A stretch of DNA of 64,000 nt. Source: Oscarella lobularis. Taxonomy: Eukaryota > Porifera > Homoscleromorpha > Homosclerophorida > Oscarellidae. Where the stretch lies: assembly GCF_947507565.1 (NCBI RefSeq), contig NC_089176.1:3038001-3102000 (forward strand). The letters run 5' to 3'. Under the pieces are notes generated by a model. That model was not told the DNA's origin and did no database searches. It worked only from the letters and a program-made list of their open reading frames with translations. Below, one piece after another: positions 37,482 through 46,573 of this stretch. The position numbers were made by a program, and so were the translations under genes. Within the stretch, counting starts at the first letter, position 1. Each line of letters opens with the position of its first letter.

Positions 37482-39197
37482 ATGGACGAAGGGTTGCTTG
37501 CACCGGATCTGCAGTCGGAGCAGCCAACAGGCCACTGCAGTGCCATAACTCGATTCAACCAGGGCAGGCGAGCCTTGGCTATTCTTCTCTTTATCCAGAC
37601 ACTCCAAGGAGCAGCACTCTGGTCCATCACATTGTCGGTGATCACGTACTCGACGTTCTTCCTCAATTTCTCGCCCAAAGCGGTCACTGCAACGTCTATC
37701 ATAGTCACAGGAACAAGCTACGTTTTGTCACTTCCCATCGCCTGGTTTGCTGACCGAAAAGTCGGCTGCTTCGTCGTCCTAGCGGTAGCGCTTCCCGTCT
37801 ACACGGCTGGTGCCGGACTCATAGCTGCATCGGCGCTAAAGACAAAGCCGAGCGACGCAGCCGACTTGAGCGACAGATCGGATTCGTATGATATTGCGAC
37901 GTTTGTGTCCGGCATTGTTTTGGCCGGTTTCGGTGCGTCATCGGTGAGGGCCGTCCTTATGCCGTACATGCTCGATCAGCTTGGTGACGGAAGCCAACGC
38001 AGGTCCGTTATAGCATCTTTCTGCACGATATCCTTTTTCTTCATCAACGTCGGCGCTGTTCTGGCCATCGGACTCGGCCTGTGGCTTTGCAGAGAACCGC
38101 GGTTTTGGGTCCAGACGCCGGAATATCACGATTCGTACAATTTCTTCTGGCTGTTTCTGATTGCTCCTGTCTGCCTACTTGGTTGCTGCATTGCTCTGGT
38201 GTTTGGCAAGTCGACATTGATCACGCGTTATCCTTGTGCCGATTTAGGCGCCAGGGTTCCAAGTCTCCGTTCCATAATTCGAGCTGGTTGTTGCTTTTCC
38301 TGCGAACGTCGCGATTTTAACGTACGAGTGCAAGAAGGCGCCGTTCAACAGCAAAGCGCTATCAGTGCACTGACGAAAAGTCTAAGTGCTTTTGTGCCAG
38401 TCCTTTCTAGTCTTGTCATCTACTACATGACCGACGCTCAGTATAGTAGTTCTTTTACAGAACAATCACTTCACATGAACATATATAAGAATGGAAGTTA
38501 CCTGCCGTCGTCTCAGCAGCCAAATGAAACGTGCAACATGACGACGGCGTCACAGCATGATAGTAACTTTTCGCCTCTTTTAGTCACCATCATAAATCCT
38601 CTTATGTTTCTTCTGTTTCTGCCAATCTACCAATGGATCATTCGTCCTCTCTGGGAAGTAATTGCAAAGAAAGAGATGACGTTGCTCGATCGTATACTTT
38701 TTGGTATGATCGTTGCTCTACTAGCTTGTCTTTCTGCGACACTTGTTGAACTCTTTCGCGTCAAATCTCGGTTTTATTTTCTCTGTCTACATCTCGGCAA
38801 GGCCCATACGCTACACGTGTTTTCGTCACTCTCGTTTTACTACCAGGTGCCTCAGTACAGTCTAATGGGGATTGCCGAGGTGTTCTCTTTAGTAGCATCC
38901 GCTGAATTTGTCTTGTCAAGAGCGCCTCGACAAGTTCGCTGCACCGCCATAGGTTTCTATTTCTTTGTCACCGGCGTTGGAAATTATCTCGGCGCTTGTT
39001 TGATATATGCTCTACGATCCTTTGATCTCTACTATGACGATCCGTCAACGGAAGAGCATATTAGCACTGCTGTGACGAGAGCAGAAAATTCAAAAGCCTA
39101 CGTGTTTTTTATCTGTGTAGACGTTGTGATATTTGTGAACATGCTGATTTTTGTTTTTATCAAAAATCGCAACTGGATTGCACGTCGTGCTGTGTAG
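37482..39197 (+). CDS. SLC15 (POT/PTR2) family transporter, SLC15A3/A4-like, intronless
   Basis: One 571-codon exon encodes about 12 membrane spans. Homology to proton-coupled oligopeptide/histidine transporters is visible along the whole length: a loop ending in WFADRKVG after TM2, the TM4-5 region (GFGASSVRAVLMPYMLDQ), an ITRYPC loop with a CCFSC cluster, SLHM before a glycosylated lumenal or extracellular loop, and the strong C-terminal block YYQVPQYSLMGIAEVFSLVA with the TM11 GFYFFVTGVGNYLG. The TM1 motif ExxER, which the family uses for proton coupling, aligns with QTLQG here, so both Glu and the Arg are missing. Transport mode and substrate are therefore uncertain. It starts 248 bases from the RING/TRAF copy 1 start, in the opposite direction. 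Confidence 0.8.
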   Translation: MDEGLLAPDLQSEQPTGHCSAITRFNQGRRALAILLFIQTLQGAALWSITLSVITYSTFFLNFSPKAVTATSIIVTGTSYVLSLPIAWFADRKVGCFVVLAVALPVYTAGAGLIAASALKTKPSDAADLSDRSDSYDIATFVSGIVLAGFGASSVRAVLMPYMLDQLGDGSQRRSVIASFCTISFFFINVGAVLAIGLGLWLCREPRFWVQTPEYHDSYNFFWLFLIAPVCLLGCCIALVFGKSTLITRYPCADLGARVPSLRSIIRAGCCFSCERRDFNVRVQEGAVQQQSAISALTKSLSAFVPVLSSLVIYYMTDAQYSSSFTEQSLHMNIYKNGSYLPSSQQPNETCNMTTASQHDSNFSPLLVTIINPLMFLLFLPIYQWIIRPLWEVIAKKEMTLLDRILFGMIVALLACLSATLVELFRVKSRFYFLCLHLGKAHTLHVFSSLSFYYQVPQYSLMGIAEVFSLVASAEFVLSRAPRQVRCTAIGFYFFVTGVGNYLGACLIYALRSFDLYYDDPSTEEHISTAVTRAENSKAYVFFICVDVVIFVNMLIFVFIKNRNWIARRAV

Positions 39198-39693
39198 TGC
39201 CAAACGAAAGAGACCTAAAACTATTTAACCAAACGTCTGGCTTAGTTCAGTTTAGTCACTTTTTTTCAGAATATATCATAAACAACTACTGGTTCCTGTT
39301 TATGATACGATAAAAATCACGTGTCATTTACATCCGGGTACATCTACATTTTCTCGTTCGTTTGCGACCATAGACGTCCTGCTCGCTCCAAAGATGATGA
39401 TGATGATGATGATGATGCGACCATATGCAACGAACAAGTGGTGCATGCGACGTGTCTACGTCTGTGAGCAATTTCTCAATTGCTGTAGAGCCTTTGCAGT
39501 AAGACCCTCCGCGTTCCCCTCTTCTCCTCTCCCCCTCCTCCCGCGACTAGAGCACAGACTTCACGATTCGCATTATCTATCTATCTAATACATCAAAGGT
39601 GGCGCAGAAGAAAGACCGTGGCATACTCTTAGACAAACATACAGTAAATCATGTTTTTCTTCAGTTCTGAGTCTTGACGTGCTCAGCTAGGCT
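39198..39693. other. Intergenic stretch between convergent SLC15-like and CTHRC1-repeat genes, with an (ATG)8 microsatellite
   Basis: A perfect (ATG)8 run lies at 39394-39417. The open frame starting in it is low-complexity and unsupported. A short CTAT repeat is at about 39577-39590. This is the shared 3' flank of two convergent genes. Confidence 0.6.
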
Positions 39694-42681
39694 TCACTGA
39701 GGCGCCGGAACCTCTTCGATGATTATCCTGCATGCGGAATTCCAGCAGGTGTACGCATCAAATTGTCCATAGCCTGTGCACTGCCCGACGTTAAACTGCA
39801 CTTTTCTAACACCACCTGGGAGTTTCTTAGATTGGCCTACACCTCCACACAGCCCTGCCACTGTTGAATGGCGATGGTGATCCGTTTTGTGAAGAATATG
39901 CAAAGCAGTGTCAATGGGATTTGGATTGGTGCACTCTGCACCGTCAATAGTGAAGTACCAACGCATGCAGCAGCTGTGACAGTATCCGAGTCTCAACGTG
40001 CCTTGATAAGTTATTCGAAGAAAAGTTTTTTCCTCGCGTTTTGTAAACCAGCAGTGCATTAGGCTTCCCCTATCCTCTCCTTTGTTGAGGGACTGGAAGA
40101 CACACTGTTTCCAGTTTGGAAGAAATCCGACGACGTTCTGTGGCAAAACTAGTGTTGCTACAAAGAAACAAAAGATACAGAGACAACGTTCATGGTAACG
40201 TCGATACAAGGTATCATACGGAGAGGAAGCTCTTCAACAACAATGCGAGACACGTAATCCCATCCGGTGTTGGCATCGACGTTGGGGTTATTTCCATTGC
40301 ATGTACCCACGTGGAACTGAATTCTTCGTACACCAGCTGCTAGGCTGTAATGCCCGCTTGATGTAAGCTTGGACTCGCAAATACCAGTTACTGTTGTAGA
40401 ACGATGAATATTGACGTTGTTATTCTACACTCCGCATAAGGTACGTTTTGAACTTTACATGTGATTACCTGATAAATGACTCCTTCGACCCTGGTAGGAT
40501 TTGTACACTCGTGACCATCTATCTTAAAAAACCATCTCTTGCAGCATGTTCCACAGGCTATTCGCAGATCGCCAAGCCAACTTAGCCGCAGCGCCGATGT
40601 GTTCTCGTTTTTCACAATAACGACTTCTCGCAACACGCTATTGTCTTCCCCTTGATTCAGCATCCAGGTAAATTGCTCCCATTGCAAAAAAGGCAAGTAA
40701 TCAGTTATTGAGTTTTTATCTAGGTTTTTCAATAAGAAATGGCATTTATTCATTAGCTTTTTATACCGTGGCAGGCACAGTACGTCCATCCACCGTCCAC
40801 CGTTGAACACCAACTTCGACTTCTTCCAGCAGTCGTACAATACGGATACGACTTTCCGCTGTACGCGATAGGAAAAGCACATTTTCCTTTATCACCTGAT
40901 GTCCCTCCGCATGTTTTGTTGCCTGTATACAGGTAATAGTTTGTGTAACAACTAATTTATTTATTTATTCATTTATTACCTGGGAAAGCTCCTTCGGGCG
41001 GAGGCACTTCTTCGATAACCAATCTGCATGCACTTTGCCAGCAGGCATAAGCATCTCTGAAGGCATCTCCATTGTGGTTTGTAACAGCAAAAGCCACAGT
41101 ATGCTCTCCTTTTAGTATTGGCAAATTTCCCGCTTGCAAGCAATAGCCCCCAATATTAGCTGGATAATGGTAGTCATTAGCAACGCCTTCGTAAGCGTGT
41201 GCGTCAATTGCCGCTGGAAGTGTGCAAGATGCGCCGTCAATCTTTACAAACCATCGCATGGCACTGCCCGCTCTAAAAAGAAGTTGTTGCTTGAAATTAA
41301 ACATAAATAAACCTAAATGTGCCCTAAATGTACCCTGTTATACGCAGCGTTCCAATGTAAGTTATTTTTAACCACGTATCATCTCTCTTTTTCACGAACT
41401 TGCAGCGAATAATGTCACCAAAATCCAACCCGTAGTTGATACGATTGTGAGTACATTGCTTCCAGTTTAGGCTATGATATCCGTCGTGGCGTTGTTTGTA
41501 AAAAGGAAAGCTTTTAGCTGTAAGTTGACCTAAGGCACAATCAAAAAACCATCCAAGTTACAAAACTGTGCTTACCAAAAACTACTTCTTCTATCGTCAT
41601 TCGAGATTGGCTTGAATCGAGGCCAGTATAAGCGTCATAAATGTTGTTGTGATACAAGCAGTTTCCAACATTCAAATGGATAAGATGAGCCCCTTCTCTG
41701 ACTTTGTTTTGCTCGACCGTTTCGCAGTATCCGGTTATAGTAGAAGTACGGTGAATATTAAGATTTTGTGTTTGATAGATGACAGCTTCAATTTTCTGGT
41801 CACATTCTATGCCGTCAACGGTGAAATACCATCTCATGCAACAATTTGTACATCCTTGAACGCGAAGAGCGCCACTCCAAGTCAGCCGAAGTGCTGTAGC
41901 AGCCGAAACTTTATCAATATTACACTCCTACAGAGGTAATCTTAATTTTCATTTTCATTTATAATGGTGCAATGGTTTGTTACAGCAACGGCGCCATAGT
42001 CTTTGCTGTCTTTGATTTTGTACAAGCACTGATTCCAGTTTAGAATGTCTCTGTCGTGCGATCTCTCACCGCTGATGTTACCTCCTATTAGAATCAACAG
42101 GTTGTAAACAATGTGCGTACATTTTATTCTAATATGTACCTGGCTGACCAGGTGCACCTTTCTCTCCCTGTTGCCCTTGTTCACCTTTGTCGCCTTTATC
42201 ACCTATTGTAGGTTAATTTTAGTTATTTTGTAAGTACTGCAGGCATAAGTATACCTTTGGCTCCAGGTTTTCCTTCAGTTGCGGTCTCACCGTTGCAGCT
42301 GCTGATGCACGGCGGGCCTTGGGGACCGGGCTTTCCTGGAACTCCCGGAACCCCGGGAATTCCTATACATGTTGAACCAGAACGATGAAAAAATTTAATC
42401 AAATAATCCAAAACGTTTTCTACCGTCTCTTCCAGGATGGCCTGTAGAATCAGCATAACTAAATTAGACAGACCTGCACAAAATTGTTTACCTTGAAGAC
42501 AAACACTTGTTGTGCGAAATGTCTTCATCTCGTATTCATCAGAACTATTTTTATTCTTAGAGAATCGCATCACGAGAATCGAAACTTGACGACGGTATTT
42601 CTGGCTTACTGCATGGCATCTCGAAAAAGCTAAAAGTGTGGCGACAAGCAGCGTGGGACAGAGCTCGCTTAGTAGTGACAT
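39694..42681 (-). CDS. Secreted collagen-like protein with four CTHRC1-type domains and one fibronectin type II module
   Basis: ATG 42681 opens a signal peptide (MSLLSELCPTLLVATLLAF). Then come short collagen Gly-X-Y exons (GIPGVPGVPGKPGPQGPP; DKGDKGEQGQQGEKGAPG) at 42440-42150. Four copies of the CTHRC1 C-terminal domain follow: about 42080-41580, 41490-40985, 40695-40205 and 40120-39694. Each carries the NWKQC..LNxGED, GTLRL..CCMRWYFTIDGxEC and SRIxIEEVP elements. A fibronectin type II module (CAFPIAYSGKSYPYCT..WC..W.YC) lies between domains 2 and 3 at about 40920-40765. Human CTHRC1 has one such domain after a short collagen stretch and modulates Wnt and TGF-beta signalling and matrix deposition. 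The multi-domain chain suggests a matrix or multivalent ligand role. Domain 3 has Phe for a usual Cys (WEQFTWMLNQGED). Exact exon edges are approximate. Confidence 0.8.
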
Positions 42682-42987
42682 CGCAGCTTATACAATTCAG
42701 ACCTGAACGATGTTCGTCTTTATAAGCACTTACTTCTACAGACACTTCCTTTGGCTAGAAAAAAAGCGTCTAGCCGGTGTCCGCTCCTTCAGTTTGTCGG
42801 TGAAACCGGTCCTATTCCGGTTACTAAGAACTTAGAGGCATACTTCCTCGAGATACAAAAATCTACCAAAATCAACCAGTAGTATAGCTAATTGCCACGT
42901 ATAAAATGAACGATAAACAGAAAAATGTGACGTGCATACTATGCCTCTTTCCTAAAAGCGTCAGAGGTTTTTGAATTTGAAAGTCCC
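42682..42987. other. Intergenic stretch upstream of the CTHRC1-repeat gene
   Basis: This 306-base stretch contains the promoter of the CTHRC1-repeat gene and the 3' flank of the actinoporin-like gene, both on the minus strand. No other feature is seen. Confidence 0.5.
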
Positions 42988-43545
42988 TTACGCCGAGCGA
43001 ATGTGTATTTGAAGTGTTGGTGAGCCGGAACTAGACATCGCTCCTCTTGCTTTCAGACCGAACCCGATGTCTTTTTCATGCCAGCCATTGTCTCCCTTAG
43101 AGGGTTTGCCTTTGTACATGTTGCGGTACAATTTGCTGTCAGGTCTTAGTTCTCCCTCGAAGGCTTGAACATCCCACCAATTTTGGTAAATGTTGTAGTT
43201 GAATGGAACGCTGAATAGCACTGCGACTGTAATTGGATTCGAGGGTCGAACGTTGATGGTAAAGACACCAACCACACCTGTTGCGAACGGGCCGACGGTT
43301 TTTCGAGCACTATAGACAAAACCCTTTTTTGGCGGCACGCGTTCTGGAAGAACACCATCAGATGTTCCTGATTTAAAATATGTTCCTATTGGCTTCCATT
43401 CAGTTTCTGTGTGATTGATCACTCCAACTGCTATCTTTCTTTTTGTTCCTAGTTTCTCAAGAGCATCCGTGAGGATGTCTGCAACAGAAGAGGAACTACT
43501 GTCAAATAGAAGAAATTTCGCAGCTTTGACAACAGCTTCCGCCAT
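42988..43545 (-). CDS. Actinoporin-like protein (pore-forming cytolysin fold), no signal peptide
   Basis: A single exon of about 185 codons starts at ATG 43545 and ends at 42988. The sequence fits the actinoporin family: an N-terminal amphipathic helix, a beta-sandwich core with VGVINHTE and KKGFVYSARKTVGPFATG, the aromatic membrane-contact region (YNIYQNWWDV), and the C-terminal motif region around DNGWHEKDIG ending in a short strand. Length is close to family members. There is no signal peptide or propeptide, so it would stay cytosolic or leave by a non-classical route. This is like the actinoporin-like proteins of fishes and molluscs rather than secreted sea-anemone forms. Whether it forms pores cannot be told from sequence. 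The start was chosen at the first ATG; upstream codons in frame lack ATG. Confidence 0.8.
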   Translation of the reverse strand: MAEAVVKAAKFLLFDSSSSSVADILTDALEKLGTKRKIAVGVINHTETEWKPIGTYFKSGTSDGVLPERVPPKKGFVYSARKTVGPFATGVVGVFTINVRPSNPITVAVLFSVPFNYNIYQNWWDVQAFEGELRPDSKLYRNMYKGKPSKGDNGWHEKDIGFGLKARGAMSSSGSPTLQIHIRSA

Positions 43546-44022
43546 TCTAAGAAAAAAAGACACCGATAACTTCAAGTTGAAAGATCGTCCTTGCAAAATT
43601 GCGTGGGAGAAGCCTGACTGAGGATCGGAGAAAAGGCGCTAGAAAGAATCGCCAGTGACTTAGCTCTACACCGGATCGCCAATAAATCAATAAGTTTTGC
43701 TAAAACGCCTAGTCCCGAACAAAGCGACGTCTGGTGTAAACAGAATAATAGGTATATAGCTACGCAAAGGAACTTCAACGGTATCAATAAGCCAATTAAG
43801 CAGGGTCAAAACTTATGTTGCTTACAAATACCTTGATTAGGAAGAGAATTGGGTCAAACGTGTACTTAGCAACGGTGCGGAAAAGTCAACAAATCCGGCG
43901 TACGCTATTGACTCGCGTGATACAACCAATTTAATTGAGACTTGAACACAAGCCGACCCTGTGAGCATGCTGTCACTTACGGGACGTCTGGCGGAGCGCA
44001 TGCACTCGGTGCATATTCACCA
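43546..44022. other. Intergenic stretch ending in direct repeat A
   Basis: No gene is seen. Direct repeat A (43961-44013) lies at its end, directly against the PHF10 pseudogene border at 44023. Confidence 0.5.
43961..44013 (+). repeat. Direct repeat A flanking the duplicated block
   Basis: GTGAGCATGCTGTCACTTAC and the following 33 bases recur at 45895-45944 with a few substitutions and small gaps. The two copies bracket the PHF10 pseudogene plus RING/TRAF copy 2. Confidence 0.75.
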
Positions 44023-44640
44023 ATAGTGAATCAAATTCGTTTGAAAGTCGTAATAGGCGCAGCGACGCGTTTCGCGATCTCGCGCCAATTTTGCGTTGAA
44101 ATCGGTCGCCTGCTGGGACGCGCGCTTCCACGCGTGTTGCACGCGCAGCGAATCGCCGCCGCCGCCGCGTCCGCGACCGCCGGGTCTTTTCGTTGTCGAG
44201 GAAACGAGCGCCTTTTGTTCGTCGGCGCGCTTTTTCAGCTCGCGATCTTGAAGCACGCGCGCATAGCGCCTGTACTCGTCCGGATGCTCGCGCATCATCA
44301 GCTGACAAACGTCATCACTGCGCAGTGCTGTGAGGCCTTGAGAAAATTGCTGTTCGTCGATCGCTCCCTCGTCGAAGAGTAATCGCGCTCTTCGACTAAG
44401 ACGGGTCTGCGTTGGAGGCTCGGGTATTTGCGCTGAAACGAACGGACTCCGTTGATGCCGAGGTATTCGGCGACTTGCTCTTGCAGGAGGTAGAACTCGG
44501 CCGACGGATCGTCTCGAGGCCACTGGTATTCGAAGAGGCGTTCGGCTGGAAACGTCAAGTCAATAAGCGGCAGTCCGTCCGCACCGTTTGTCTGTTTCTC
44601 CAGCGATTTCGCAGATTTTGCCATGCTAGCGTGCGTTAGC
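44023..44640 (-). pseudogene. Truncated, frameshifted copy of the PHF10 5' half
   Basis: This is nearly identical to 33707-34307. Differences are two 9-base insertions (one adding Ser-Ala-Lys after the start, one in the Gly/Arg-rich run), a one-base deletion near 44379, and scattered substitutions. The deletion shifts the frame after about 82 residues, and the copy breaks off at the codons for LIHY, so both PHD fingers are absent. Both borders are abrupt, as expected for a small copied segment. It could at most give a short SAY-domain fragment. Confidence 0.9.
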
Positions 44641-44660
44641 AGTTTTGCCCTGAATTACAG

Positions 44661-44694
44661 CATAGATGTATGAGAGATCTCTCATACATCTATG
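44661..44694. repeat. Perfect 34-bp palindrome
   Basis: CATAGATGTATGAGAG followed by its complement with no spacer (centre AGATCT). Part of the arm (catagatgtatg) recurs once more at 44709-44720. It lies between the PHF10 pseudogene and the 3' end of RING/TRAF copy 2. Confidence 0.9.
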
Positions 44695-44847
44695 ATTACA
44701 GCATAGAGCATAGATGTATGGTTACAGTACTCGCTCTAAAAGGCACACTCCTGATGAAGTTTCATAATGAAGCGCAACTTTATAAACTGAATGCACAGGA
44801 TATTTCAATAACTGACCCAAAAATGATGTTTCACTTTTAATTAACAT

Positions 44848-45822
44848 CTAATCTACAGTACGTAAGTCGTCAATCCATTCTCTCAACCTGTTATCTTGAT
44901 TTGACGTAAACCAATTACTAGCAAGGGCTGTTGCAACTAGCATTAGCGTGTCTAGTGTTTTCCAGCATTGATACGATCGATGGATACAATTGAATAACCT
45001 TGTCGGATTTACGGAAGCAGGACGGTTTTCCAAATTTTGCGAAATGAATTTGGATAAATCGACAACAGAATCATTTGAAGCGCCATACTCATAGCTGTCG
45101 TCAAACTGTTCATGTTCATCATCCACCTGCCTTTGAAGGCGGCGAACCTTCTCTTTCAAGGTCCTAGATCTGTCTCTGTACTTTTCAACTTCAGCCTCAA
45201 GTCCCGCACTTTTGTCTTTGAGTTCGGCAATTTTGGTTCTGAGTTTTGTGCATTCCGCTTTTCTTTCCGATGCCTCAAGTGACTCTTTCCGCAAACGGGC
45301 ATCAATCGTTCCCCGCTTCGCCAAAATGCCACAAGTCGGACATGGACAGAAGTCGCACTGCGACATGTGACTATCTATACATGTAGGGTATCACATAATT
45401 GTCAATTTGTCTGTTATATTTATACGCACCGAAGGCGCCGCGCTTAACAACCACCTTGCAACCGGCCGCTCGATTTGGGCAGTAAACCTCAAGATCGTCG
45501 ACTAACTGTTCCAATGCGACGACTCGCCGCAGCTCATTTTCTCGTACTTGTTGTCGACACTCCGGACAAGTTGAGGAAGTCTTATGCTGCTGTACATGTA
45601 GCCATGGTTCAATGCAGTTCTTGCAAAACGAATGACCACACGGAGTGACGACGGGTTCGCTCATCACAGTCAAGCAGATTTTGCAGCGCAAGGTATCGTT
45701 GACGGCATTCACGTACTCGTACGGCCCGTCAGTGGCATCTTCACAGCTGCTAGTGTCACAGTGCGCCTAGATATGCAGCAAACGTAAAATACTGCGTATG
45801 CAGAATGAGATATACTCACCAT
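44848..45822 (-). CDS. RING/TRAF-type zinc-finger coiled-coil protein, copy 2 (intact)
   Basis: The start ATG (45822-45820) is the last codon before a GTGAGT donor. Exon 2 (45766 to about 45427) encodes AHCDTSSCEDATDGPYEYV, a C3HC4 RING (CKICLTVMSEPVV..CGHSFCKNCIEPW..CPECR) and the start of a TRAF-type zinc finger (YCPNRAAGCKVVVKRGAF). Exon 3 (about 45372-44848) completes it (SHMSQCDFCPCPTC) and adds a Lys/Glu/Arg coiled coil and a helical C-terminal domain (FISQNLENRPASVN.. WFTSNQDNRLREWIDDL). The protein is about 285 residues. RING plus TRAF-type fingers suggests an E3 ligase that self-associates through its coiled coil; the target is unknown. It is about 70 percent identical by eye to copy 1 in the RING region. 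Confidence 0.8.
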
Positions 45823-45894
45823 GACCTTTGAGATCGTCCGTCATGTGACGTCTTTGCCACTTGCGCAGGGGTCTGGTGCCGATGGTGCCGACAC

Positions 45895-45944
45895 GTGAGC
45901 ATGCTGTCACTACGGGACTTCTGGCAAGCGCATGCACTCAGTGC
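45895..45944 (+). repeat. Direct repeat B flanking the duplicated block
   Basis: This is the second copy of the 43961-44013 repeat, with a couple of one- or two-base gaps. It lies in the 5' flank of the deubiquitinase gene. Confidence 0.75.
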
Positions 45945-46038
45945 TATCCGGATTTGCACTGGGAAATACTTCGCACTGTTCGCAGATACGTCGTTTCGAA
46001 CTTCGTTCGACGATATCGATCATCGCCGAACTCCTGCA

Positions 46039-46538
46039 ATGGCCTCGGAGCCGTCAAAAGCCTCGTCTGGTTATCCCGACGACGATTTAGCGTCCGCGTG
46101 GTTTCTTGACGCCAAGCTCGGCTCTTCCACGAAGAATCTCGTGAGAGAACGCATCGCCTTCGTCGACGCAACGTCACCCGATCGTCACTACGAAGACCTG
46201 AGGCGTCGTCACAAGCCGATAAACCGCGTCGAAGCGAAACGAAACGAAGACAACGGTCCAAGCGACGCGGCGACGACGACGACGACGCGATCGACACCTC
46301 GCGTCGACGGGCTACCGACGCCGAAGATCGTCCTATACAGCGCCGATCGCGTGGAGACGTCGTGGAAAGGGCCGAAGCGAATCGGCGCCGGATTGTCGAA
46401 CTTGGGCAATACGTGCTTTTTGAATTCGGTGCTTCAGTGTCTCACCTACACGCCGCCGCTAATCAACTACATGTCGGAGGGAGAACACGTTGGATCGTGT
46501 AAGTACGGTTAAGTAGGAGAAATTGGCGCTTCGTATAT

Positions 46539-46573
<35 letters not shown>

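Noticed and set aside
39394..39588. ORF starting in the (ATG)8 microsatellite
   Set aside because: Starts with a run of Met from a simple repeat and has no domain or splice support.
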